The notes under the pieces were generated by a model. That model searched no databases and had not been told where the DNA came from. It worked only from the letters and a program-made list of their open reading frames with translations. Source: Roseateles sp. (GTDB lineage: Bacteria; Pseudomonadota; Gammaproteobacteria; Burkholderiales; Burkholderiaceae). Taken from it: DNA of 41,887 bases. Below are positions 9,083 through 16,219 of this stretch, piece after piece. Both the position numbers and the translations under genes were made by a program. The DNA is taken from NCBI GenBank assembly GCA_019232985.1, contig JAFAMW010000036.1, positions 1-41,887 of the forward strand, written 5' to 3'. Positions within the stretch are counted from its first letter, which is position 1; every line of letters begins with the position of its first letter.

Positions 9083-10903
9083 ATGGGCTCGACGACCTTG
9101 CCGCCCGCGCTTCGTGCCGCGCTCAGGGCCCTGGGCCTCGCGTGGGCGCTGGGCTGGCTGCTGCTCGCCGGCGTCGCGCAGGCGCGGCCCGGCGACCCGG
9201 TGCGCATCGACCGGCTGCCGGCCGGCCTGCTCGGGCCGCAGCTGCTCTACCTGCAGGAGGCCGCGGGCCGGCCGCTCGACCTCGACCAGGCGCGGCAGGC
9301 CTACGCGCGCGGCGCGTTCCACGCCGACGCGCGGCCGCTCGCGAACTTCGGCGTCGGCGCGCGGCCGGTCTGGCTGCGTCTCGCGCTGCGCAACTCGCTC
9401 GACGAGGGCCTGACGCTGCAGCTGCGCGTCGGCATGAGCTGGCTCGACCACATCGTCGTCTACCAGGTCCGCGACGGCCGGACCTTCGGCGTGTGGGAGA
9501 GCGGCGACGAGGCCGATCCGGGCAATGCGGCGGGCACGGTGCGGCCGGGGCAGGGCTTCGAGTACCCGCTGTGGGTGCCCTCGGGCGACAGCGAGGTCTA
9601 CGTGCGCGTCGACAGCGTCGACGCGATGGCGCTGCCGGTCACGCTCAACGTGCCCGCGACGGCCTGGCGCGAGCAGGAGCAGCACGACTACGGCTACGGC
9701 CTGCTCTACGGCTACCTGTTCGCGCTGGTGCTCTACAACGCGCTGATCTTCGCCGGCGTGCGCAAGGGCAGCTACCTGCATTATGCGGCCTACCTGCTCG
9801 CGTTCGTCGGCCTCGACCTCGCCTATACGGGCCATGGCCTCGCGCTGCTGTGGCCGGGCCAGGTCTATTTCCAGCGCTTCGCGATCCCGCTCGGCATGGT
9901 GCTGTTCGCGGTCGCGGGCCTCGGCTTCGCGATGCATTTCCTGCGCATGAAGCGCGTCGCGCCGCGGCTGCGCCGCGCGCTGATCGCGATCCAGCTCGGC
10001 GTCGCCTTGCTGCTGGCTGTCTGCATCGTCGCGGACTGGCACCTCGCAGCGCTGCGCCTGGGCTTCCTGTGCGTGAGCGTCTACGCGCTCGGCATGGTCG
10101 CGATCGGCAGCTGGGCCGTGTTGCGGCGCCTGCAGGCGGCTTCGTACTTCCTGCTCGCGGCGCTGAGCGGGCTCGGCGGCCACGCGGCCTCGCTCGCGCA
10201 GAGCATGGGCCTGCTGCCGATGACGACGGCGACCTTCCACGCGGCCGAGATCGGCGCCGTGCTCGAGGGCACGCTGCTCGCGCTCGCGCTCGCGCGCGAC
10301 ATCCGCAGCCACCAGGAGGCGCGCGAGCGCGCCGAACTGCTCGCGCGCGTCGACGCGCTGACGGGCCTGCTGAACCGGCGCGCGTTCTACGAGCGCGCCC
10401 AGGGCCTGTGGAGCGTCGCGCAGCGGCGCGCGCGGCCGATCTCGCTGCTGATGCTGGACATCGACCATTTCAAGAGCATCAACGACCGCTTCGGCCACGC
10501 CGGCGGCGACCTCGTGCTCAAGCGCGTCGCCGACATCCTCACGACGACCTGCCGCAACGCCGACCTGATCGTGCGCTGGGGCGGCGAGGAGTTCCTGCTG
10601 CTGCTGCCCGAGACCGACCAGGAGGAGGCGACGCTGCTCGCCGAGCGCCTGCGCCGCGCGATCGCGGCCGAGGTGATCGAGCTGCAGGGCACGCGCGTCG
10701 ATGTCCGTGCGAGCTTCGGCGTGTGCCAGGCGCGCGGCCAGCCGACGCTCGAGCAGCTCGTCGACGACACCGACCAATGGCTCTACCAGGCCAAGCGCAT
10801 CGGCCGCAACCGCGTGATGGGGCCGCCGGTCGTCGCGTTCCCGGAGCTCGGCCGCACGAGCGAGCTTGGCAGCGAGCTAGACGAAACCGAGCAGCCCCAC
10901 TAG
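9083..10903 (+). CDS. 7TMR-DISM diguanylate cyclase
   Basis: Predicted to make c-di-GMP from two GTP in response to a periplasmic signal. The 606-residue protein has a signal peptide or first helix (~12-35, ending AQA), a periplasmic 7TMR-DISMED2-like carbohydrate-binding-fold domain (~45-200), seven transmembrane helices (~205-410; starts YGYGLLYGYLFALVLYNA) and a cytoplasmic GGDEF domain (~435-590). The metal site LDIDHFKSIN and the GGEEF signature (500-504) are intact. The I-site RNAD (491-494) is present, so product inhibition is expected. The start gives a good signal sequence and the gene begins 26 bases after upp. Its 3' end overlaps the convergent chromate-transporter gene by 27 bases. 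Confidence 0.9.
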   Translation: MGSTTLPPALRAALRALGLAWALGWLLLAGVAQARPGDPVRIDRLPAGLLGPQLLYLQEAAGRPLDLDQARQAYARGAFHADARPLANFGVGARPVWLRLALRNSLDEGLTLQLRVGMSWLDHIVVYQVRDGRTFGVWESGDEADPGNAAGTVRPGQGFEYPLWVPSGDSEVYVRVDSVDAMALPVTLNVPATAWREQEQHDYGYGLLYGYLFALVLYNALIFAGVRKGSYLHYAAYLLAFVGLDLAYTGHGLALLWPGQVYFQRFAIPLGMVLFAVAGLGFAMHFLRMKRVAPRLRRALIAIQLGVALLLAVCIVADWHLAALRLGFLCVSVYALGMVAIGSWAVLRRLQAASYFLLAALSGLGGHAASLAQSMGLLPMTTATFHAAEIGAVLEGTLLALALARDIRSHQEARERAELLARVDALTGLLNRRAFYERAQGLWSVAQRRARPISLLMLDIDHFKSINDRFGHAGGDLVLKRVADILTTTCRNADLIVRWGGEEFLLLLPETDQEEATLLAERLRRAIAAEVIELQGTRVDVRASFGVCQARGQPTLEQLVDDTDQWLYQAKRIGRNRVMGPPVVAFPELGRTSELGSELDETEQPH

Positions 10904-11422
10904 GCCGCCGGCGAGCACGAGCCAGGCCGGCGAAAGCCGCGTCTTGAGCGCTGCGACGACGGTCGCGACGATCAGCACGACGGTGCCGACCGCATGGCTC
11001 GGCACCTGCAGGAAGGGCACGGCAAGCAGCCAGCCGGTCGTGAGCATCAGGCCCAGCGTGAGCGGCAGCATGCCGGCCGTGAACGCGCGCAGGATCAAGG
11101 CGTCGCGGTTCGCGCGGATCCAGCTCGCGAGCGCGAGCATCAGCGCCGAGGCCGGCAGCATGATGCCGGCCATGCAGGCGAGCGCGCCGAGCGGCCCGGC
11201 CGCGTTCCAGCCGAGCACGGCGACGAACAGGATGTTGGGCCCGGGCGCGGCCTGGGCCAGCGAGATCGACGCGGTGAAGCCTCGGCCGTCGAGCCAGTGG
11301 CGTTCGTCGACGAGGTAATGATGCATGCCCGGCACTGTCGTGATCGCGCCGCCGACGCTGAGCAGCGACAGCAGGCAAAAGCGCAGGAACATCTCGAGGT
11401 AGTCGCCCGCGCCGAAGCTCAT
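10877..11422 (-). CDS. ChrA-type (CHR family) transporter, second half-size subunit
   Basis: A 181-residue membrane protein with one CHR domain. The family motif is visible as FLRFCLLSLLSVGGAITTVPGMHHYLV near the N-terminus, and a second one as AQAAPGPNILFVAVLGW at ~55-72. Long single-chain ChrA proteins have two such domains; here the two halves are separate genes. CHR proteins export chromate by a sulfate-linked mechanism in the best-studied cases, but many members are uncharacterised, so the substrate is inference. The ATG overlaps the stop of the upstream subunit (ATGA at 11419-11422), which predicts coupled synthesis and a heteromer. Confidence 0.88.
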   Translation of the reverse strand: MSFGAGDYLEMFLRFCLLSLLSVGGAITTVPGMHHYLVDERHWLDGRGFTASISLAQAAPGPNILFVAVLGWNAAGPLGALACMAGIMLPASALMLALASWIRANRDALILRAFTAGMLPLTLGLMLTTGWLLAVPFLQVPSHAVGTVVLIVATVVAALKTRLSPAWLVLAGGLVGLLGFV

Positions 11423-12021
11423 CGGACCGTCCCCCGGCGCCTGAGCGCGCGCCACGCCGCCCAGGTGCCGAAGCCACCAAGCACGGGCACCAGGTAGTAC
11501 AGCGCGAGGTGCAGCCACAGCAGGCCGACGATGGTCGCGAGCGTCAGCGCCACGCCAAGGGTCACGCCGAGCGCGTTGCGGCGCAGCGCGGGCATCGACT
11601 TCACGGCGGTCGAGATGATCAATCCGGCCGAGACGGCGCCCATGCCGCGCAGCGCCGCGACGGCGGCCGGGTGGCTCGCGATGCGGCCGTAGACGAGCGC
11701 GAGCCCGAGCACGAGCACGGTCGGCACGGCGAGCATGCCGGCGACGCCGACGGCGGCGCCGCGCAGGCCGAAGTAGCGATGGCCGAACAGCAGCGCGAGG
11801 CTGATCACGTTCGGGCCCGGCATGACCTGGCAGATCGCGAGCAGCTCGACGAACTCGTCGGGCGCCAGCCATTGCTCGCGCTCGACGAGCTCGAAGCGCG
11901 CGACCGGCAGCACGCCGCCGAAGCCCTGCAGCGCGAGCCGGTTGAACACGCGGAACAGCTCGCCGAGCGACTCGGGCCGGCGCGCCGCGAGCTGGGGTTC
12001 GACGGCCGCGTCCGCCGTCAT
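11419..12021 (-). CDS. ChrA-type (CHR family) transporter, first half-size subunit
   Basis: A 200-residue membrane protein with one CHR domain. The hallmark FNRLALQGFGGVLPVA is at ~26-41, followed by the REQWL motif, and the second motif CQVMPGPNVISLALLFG is at ~63-80. Hydrophobic helices continue to residue ~190. It differs from its partner downstream, as expected for the two halves of split CHR transporters, which are thought to have opposite membrane orientation. It overlaps the dehydrogenase stop codon (12018-12021) and the second subunit start, so the three genes form one operon read right to left. Confidence 0.88.
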   Translation of the reverse strand: MTADAAVEPQLAARRPESLGELFRVFNRLALQGFGGVLPVARFELVEREQWLAPDEFVELLAICQVMPGPNVISLALLFGHRYFGLRGAAVGVAGMLAVPTVLVLGLALVYGRIASHPAAVAALRGMGAVSAGLIISTAVKSMPALRRNALGVTLGVALTLATIVGLLWLHLALYYLVPVLGGFGTWAAWRALRRRGTVR

Positions 12022-13025
12022 CGGCGCACCTTCAGCGCGTCGGGGTTGACGACGTGGCTGGGCTGGCCCTTGATGAAATTCAGCACGTTGTCGAACGCGG
12101 CGTCGAAGTACATCTCGTAGCTGTCGAGCTCGACGTAGCCGAGGTGCGGCGTGCAGACGGCGTTCTCGAGGCGCAGCAGCTGGTGACCCTGCATGATGGG
12201 CTCGCTCTCGAACACGTCGACGGCGGCCATGCCCGGGCGGCCGCGGTTCAGCGCCGTGACGAGCGCGCCTTCCTCGATGAGCTCGGCGCGCGAGGTGTTG
12301 ACGATCAGCGCCGTCGGCGGCATGCGCGCGAGGTCCTCGGCGTTGACGATGCCGCGCGTCGCGTCGGCGAGGCGCAGGTGCAGGGTCAGCACGTCGCTGC
12401 GCTCGAACAGCGCCGCGCGGCTGTCGGCGGCCTCGAAGCCGTCGGCCGCGGCGCGCAGGCGCGAGGCCTCGCTGCCCCAGATCAGCACCTGCATGCCGAA
12501 CGCGCGGCCGTAGCCGGCGACGAGCGCGCCGATGCGGCCGTAGCCCCAGACGCCGAGCGTCTTGCCCTTGAGGACCATGCCGAGGCCGAAGTTCGGCGGC
12601 ATCGAGCCGGCCTTGAGGCCGCTCTGCTGCCAGGCCGCGTGCTTGAGGTTCGCGATGTACTGCGGCAGGCGGCGCATCGCCGCCATGATCAGCGCCCAGG
12701 TCAGCTCGGCCGGCGCGACCGGGTCGCCGCGGCCCTCGGCGACGGCGATGCCCAGGCGCGTGCAGGTCTCGACGTCGATATGGCTGCCGACGCGGCCGGT
12801 CTGGGCGATCAGCTTCAGGCGCGGCAGCTTCTCGAGCAGCTGGCGCGGGAACTGGGTGCGCTCGCGGATCAGCACGAGCACGTCGGCGTCGCGCAGGCGC
12901 ACCGAGAGCTGGCCGATGCCCTTGACCGTGTTCGTATAGACCTTGGCGTTGTAGGGCTCCAGCTTGGCCGCGCAGCGCAGCTTGCGCACGGCGTCCTGGT
13001 AGTCGTCGAGGATGACTATGTTCAT
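12018..13025 (-). CDS. D-2-hydroxyacid dehydrogenase family protein
   Basis: A 335-residue NAD(P)-dependent dehydrogenase of the D-isomer-specific family (SerA/LdhA/glyoxylate-reductase type). The substrate-binding domain is split around a Rossmann domain (~105-295) with the nucleotide loop GYGRIG (161-166). The catalytic set is visible: Arg246 in NTSRAELI, Glu275 in FESEP and His294 in CTPHLG. The start at MNIVILDDYQ is chosen because it begins at the first beta strand. A codon four residues upstream is possible. The substrate cannot be told. It is the first gene of the operon with the two chrA halves and is divergent from the DUF1993 gene. Confidence 0.9.
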   Translation of the reverse strand: MNIVILDDYQDAVRKLRCAAKLEPYNAKVYTNTVKGIGQLSVRLRDADVLVLIRERTQFPRQLLEKLPRLKLIAQTGRVGSHIDVETCTRLGIAVAEGRGDPVAPAELTWALIMAAMRRLPQYIANLKHAAWQQSGLKAGSMPPNFGLGMVLKGKTLGVWGYGRIGALVAGYGRAFGMQVLIWGSEASRLRAAADGFEAADSRAALFERSDVLTLHLRLADATRGIVNAEDLARMPPTALIVNTSRAELIEEGALVTALNRGRPGMAAVDVFESEPIMQGHQLLRLENAVCTPHLGYVELDSYEMYFDAAFDNVLNFIKGQPSHVVNPDALKVRR

Positions 13026-13113
13026 GCTGGCTCGCATTGTGCCGCGACTCTGCAAGGGCTTTGCGGCGCGGCTAGCATGCGCGCTCCCCAATCCGGAACA
13101 AGCGGAGACCGAC

Positions 13114-13626
13114 ATGAGCAGCATCACCATGCACAGCGCGAGCGTGCCCGCGTTCGCACGCATCCTCACGAACATGCACAACTGGCTCGAGGCTGCGCGC
13201 GCCCACGCCGAGGCCAGGAAGTTCGACCCGGCCGTCTACCTGACGCTGCGCCTCGCGCCCGACATGCTGCCGCTGCCGCGCCAGGTCCAGATCGCGAGCG
13301 ACGCCGCGAAGGGCTGCGTCGCGCGCCTCGCGGGCCAGGACGCGCCGAGCTGGCCCGACGACGAAACCACGCTCGAGCAGCTCGCCGCGCGCATCGCGAA
13401 GACGCGCGACTTCGTGCTGTCGGTGCCGGCCGAGGCGCTCGTGGGCAGCGAGACGCGCGACATCGTGATCCCGCGCCGCGCCGGCGAGCCCTACCGCTTC
13501 AAGGGCGAGGACTACCTGCGCCACTTCGCGCTGCCGAACTTCTACTTCCACGCGACGACGCTGTACGCGCTGCTGCGCCACGCCGGCGTGCCGCTCGGCA
13601 AGGCGGACTTCCTCGGCGCGTTCTGA
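13114..13626 (+). CDS. DUF1993 domain-containing protein
   Basis: A 170-residue soluble protein of the uncharacterised DUF1993 family, which has a four-helix DinB-like fold. Family features include the N-terminal repeat of short helices around ARILTNMHNWLEAA, the segment RLAPDMLPLPRQVQIASDAAKG and the C-terminal LPNFYFHATTLYALLRHAGVPLGKADFLG. An AGCGGAG ribosome site at 13101-13107 fixes the start. The biochemical role is unknown. It stands alone, divergent from the dehydrogenase operon, and ends just before a strong hairpin. Confidence 0.88.
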   Translation: MSSITMHSASVPAFARILTNMHNWLEAARAHAEARKFDPAVYLTLRLAPDMLPLPRQVQIASDAAKGCVARLAGQDAPSWPDDETTLEQLAARIAKTRDFVLSVPAEALVGSETRDIVIPRRAGEPYRFKGEDYLRHFALPNFYFHATTLYALLRHAGVPLGKADFLGAF

Positions 13627-13630
13627 CGCC

Positions 13631-13653
13631 CGGCCCGGCGCGTTGCCGGGCCG
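13631..13653. terminator. hairpin between two convergent genes, likely bidirectional terminator
   Basis: A perfect 9-base-pair GC stem (13631-13639 with 13645-13653) around a 5-base loop begins four bases after the DUF1993 stop codon and ends six bases before the stop of the convergent hypothetical gene. There is no clear T-tract on either side, so termination efficiency is uncertain. Confidence 0.6.
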
Positions 13654-13659
13654 CTGCTG

Positions 13660-14031
13660 CTACTGGCGCGCCGCGCTGAACGCGAAGTCGAGGCGGGCGA
13701 GGCGCCGCCTCGCCTCGACCTCGTCGAGGCCGCGCGCGATCAATGTGTAGAGCGCGCCGCGCAGGTGCCAGAGCTCGCGCAGGCCGCACGCGCGCTGCTC
13801 GGCGAGGCTCAGCGCGAGCGCTTCCTCGCCGAACGGGCCGTCGTGCAGGCCCTCGAGCGCGGCCTGGAACGCGAGCCGCGCGGCCGCGAGCACGGCGGCG
13901 AGGTCGCAGCCCTCGGCCGCGTGCCGCGCGAGCGGGGGCAGGGTGGTGCTGGTCGTCGCGACGAAGCCCGGGACCGGGCGGTGGCGCGTGAGGCGGCTCA
14001 GGAACGGGGCGAACAGCGAAGGCAGGGGCAT
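13660..14031 (-). CDS. hypothetical protein
   Basis: I do not recognise this 123-residue protein. It has no clear transmembrane segment or signal peptide, is rich in Ala, Leu and Arg, and appears mostly alpha-helical after the first ~30 residues. It starts MPLPSLFAPFLSRLTRHRP. The codon choice (almost all codons ending in G or C, the usual Leu/Arg/Ala codons of this genome) supports true coding. The position, convergent with DUF1993 and separated from it by a terminator-like hairpin, also supports it. No good ribosome site precedes the ATG. Confidence 0.7.
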   Translation of the reverse strand: MPLPSLFAPFLSRLTRHRPVPGFVATTSTTLPPLARHAAEGCDLAAVLAAARLAFQAALEGLHDGPFGEEALALSLAEQRACGLRELWHLRGALYTLIARGLDEVEARRRLARLDFAFSAARQ

Positions 14032-14234
14032 GGCGGCGCGATTCTCGGCAGTCGCGGCCCGCCCCCAAGCGTGGAATTGGGCCGGTTTTGCCCGCCAAAG
14101 TGCCCGCTCGAACGGCGTACGGGTTTATACGCGTGTAGAAAGCCGGCTGGGAACGTCGAGCAAGCGCGGAGCAAGCCGGTTAAAGGCCGTCTTTTTCCCC
14201 GCTGATCGGCCGCTACCGCGACGCGCCGGCCCCC

Positions 14235-14240
14235 TACGAT
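14235..14240 (+). promoter_or_regulatory. candidate -10 box (TACGAT) for the GT41-type gene
   Basis: The 255-base gap 14032-14286 is AT-richer than its surroundings. TACGAT lies 47 bases before the ATG at 14287, in the same position and context as -10 boxes before other genes of this window. The gap also holds a TAAA/GCTGATCG pair (14181-14208) that resembles a flagellar sigma-28 promoter only weakly. Which of them is used is not known. Confidence 0.25.
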
Positions 14241-14286
14241 CGGGTCGCCCGAAAGTGTCCAGTGCCGCGCGAGCGGCGAGCCCGTC

Positions 14287-16158
14287 ATGGATCTGTCCAC
14301 GCCCCTGAAGCAAATGCGCCAGCCCGATATGTCGCAGGTCGAAGAACTGCTGGCCGCCGCGCGCGCCGGCACGATGACGCTCGACCAGCTCGTCGCCCAT
14401 GCCGCGAGCCTGCAGGGCGCCGGCATGAACGAGGCCTCGGCGCTGCTGTACCGCACCTGGCTCGACGCGACGCGCTCGCCCCTGCGCCATATCGCGCTGT
14501 TCAATCTCGGCACCCAGCTTTCGTCGCTCAAGCGCGAGGCCGAGGCCGAGGCGGCCTACCGCGAGGCGCTCGAGCTCGTCCCCGGCTTCATCCAGGCGAG
14601 CCTGAACCTCGGCCACCAGTTCGAGCGCCAGGGCCGCACCGACGCGGCGCTCGCCGAATGGGCGAAGATCCATGCCAACGAGGGCCTGCGCGCGCCCGAC
14701 CAGCTCGAGCTGCGCCTGCACGCGATGAACAACTCGGCGCGCACGCTCGAGACGCTCAAGCGCTACGACGAGGCCCACGCGCTGATGCGCAGGAGCCTCG
14801 AGCTCAAGCCGGGCCAGACCGACGTGATGCAGCACTACGTGCACATCCGCCAGAAGCAATGCGAGTGGCCGGTCTACCAGCCGGTCGGCGAGGTCACGCA
14901 CAACCAGCTGCTCGTCGCGACCTCGCTGCTGTCGATGCTGTCGGCGACCGACGACCCGGCGCTGCAGCTGATGTCGTCGATGCGCTTCGTCTACGAGCGT
15001 GTCAAGAAATACCCGGAAGCGCTGCACACCAAGCTCGCGTCGCCGCGCAGCGGCAAGATCCGCATCGGCTACCTGTCGGGCGACCTGTGCATGCACGCGG
15101 TCGGCCTGCTGACGGCCGAGATGTTCGAGCTCCACGACAAGCAGCGCTTCGAGATCTTCGGCTTCGAGTGGAGCCGCGAGGACGGCTCGGAGCTGCGCCG
15201 GCGCATCCTCGGCGCGCTCGACCACCACGTGCGCCTGTCCGACATGGACGACGAGACCGCGGCACGCACGATCACGGCCTGCGGCATCGACGTGCTCGTC
15301 GACCTCCAGGGCCTGACGAACGGCGCGCGGCCGAACATCCTGTCGCAGCGTCCGGCGCCGATCCAGGTCGGCTACCTGGGCCTGCCGGCGACCTCGGCGC
15401 TGCCCGGCGTCGACTGGATCATCGCCGACCGCTTCGTGATGCCGCCCGAGTACCTGCCGTACTGCACCGAGAAGCCGATCTACCTCAAGCACACCTACCA
15501 GGTCAGCGACCGCAAGCGCCCGGTCGGCGCGACGCCGACGCGCGCCGCGCTGGGCCTGCCCGAGGACCGCTTCGTCTTCTGCTCGTTCAACAACAACCAC
15601 AAGTTCCGCGAGGACATGTTCGCGGCGTGGATGCGCATCCTCGCCCAGGTCGAGGGCAGCGTGCTGTGGCTGCTCGCCGACAACGAATGGGCCAAGGCGA
15701 ACATGCTCAAGGTCGCCGCGGCGCACGGCGTCGCGCCCGAGCGGCTGATCTTCGCGCCGCGCGCGATGCCGGCCGACTACCTCGCGCGCTTCCAGGCCGC
15801 CGACCTCGTGCTCGACACCTTCCCGTACAACGCCGGCACGACGGCCAACGACTGCCTGTGGATGGGCACGCCGATCCTGACCTTCGCGGGGCGCAGCTAC
15901 ATCTCGCGCATGGCCGGCAGCCTGCTGAGCGCCGTCGGCCTGCCTGACCTGATCACGTTCAGCCTCGAGGAGTACGAGCAGCGCGCCGTGCAGATCGGCC
16001 GCAACCCGGCGCGCGCCTGGTCGTACAAGCGCTTCCTGCGCGAGCACGGCCGCGGTTCGCCGCTGTTCGACATCCCGGCCACGGTGCGCGACATCGAGGA
16101 CAATTTCGAGCGCCTCGCGCTCGCGCAGCGCGCCCGCGACCGCGCGGCAAAACCTTGA
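14287..16158 (+). CDS. TPR / O-GlcNAc-transferase-like (GT41, SPINDLY-type) glycosyltransferase
   Basis: Predicted to transfer a sugar from a nucleotide sugar to Ser/Thr of cytoplasmic protein targets. The 623-residue protein has TPR-like helical repeats in the N-terminal third (~50-185; for example LFNLGTQL...AEAEAAYREALELVPG) and the two-lobed GT41 catalytic region (~255-615). Visible hallmarks are GYLSGDLCMHAVG, whose His270 corresponds to the active-site histidine of OGT, the SFNNNHKF stretch with Lys439, and the nucleotide-binding DTFPYNAGTTANDCLWMGTP (510-529). It lies just upstream of the type I secretion genes, so glycosylation of an exported protein is a reasonable inference. Flagellin modification by such enzymes is also known in bacteria. 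Confidence 0.9.
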   Translation: MDLSTPLKQMRQPDMSQVEELLAAARAGTMTLDQLVAHAASLQGAGMNEASALLYRTWLDATRSPLRHIALFNLGTQLSSLKREAEAEAAYREALELVPGFIQASLNLGHQFERQGRTDAALAEWAKIHANEGLRAPDQLELRLHAMNNSARTLETLKRYDEAHALMRRSLELKPGQTDVMQHYVHIRQKQCEWPVYQPVGEVTHNQLLVATSLLSMLSATDDPALQLMSSMRFVYERVKKYPEALHTKLASPRSGKIRIGYLSGDLCMHAVGLLTAEMFELHDKQRFEIFGFEWSREDGSELRRRILGALDHHVRLSDMDDETAARTITACGIDVLVDLQGLTNGARPNILSQRPAPIQVGYLGLPATSALPGVDWIIADRFVMPPEYLPYCTEKPIYLKHTYQVSDRKRPVGATPTRAALGLPEDRFVFCSFNNNHKFREDMFAAWMRILAQVEGSVLWLLADNEWAKANMLKVAAAHGVAPERLIFAPRAMPADYLARFQAADLVLDTFPYNAGTTANDCLWMGTPILTFAGRSYISRMAGSLLSAVGLPDLITFSLEEYEQRAVQIGRNPARAWSYKRFLREHGRGSPLFDIPATVRDIEDNFERLALAQRARDRAAKP

Positions 16159-16183
16159 CTAAGTCCAGCTAACGAGTTATCTA
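16155..16183 (+). promoter_or_regulatory. candidate sigma-70 promoter for the type I secretion genes
   Basis: TTGACT (16155-16160, five of six matches to TTGACA) and TATCTA (16178-16183) are 17 bases apart, in an unusually AT-rich patch that overlaps the stop codon of the GT41 gene. Transcription would start near 16190, about 30 bases before the exporter start. The weak -10 lowers confidence. Confidence 0.45.
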
Positions 16184-16219
16184 GGCTTACCCGGCCCAGT
16201 TCAACAGGAAATACGTCCC

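Noticed and set aside
12054..13679. A 541-codon open frame opposite the dehydrogenase
   Set aside because: Low-complexity antisense translation; the genuine genes on both strands here explain the region.
14181..14208. Possible flagellar sigma-28 promoter (TAAA, 16 bases, GCTGATCG) before the GT41 gene
   Set aside because: The -10 matches only five of eight positions and the spacing is one or two bases too long; not enough to claim flagellar control.
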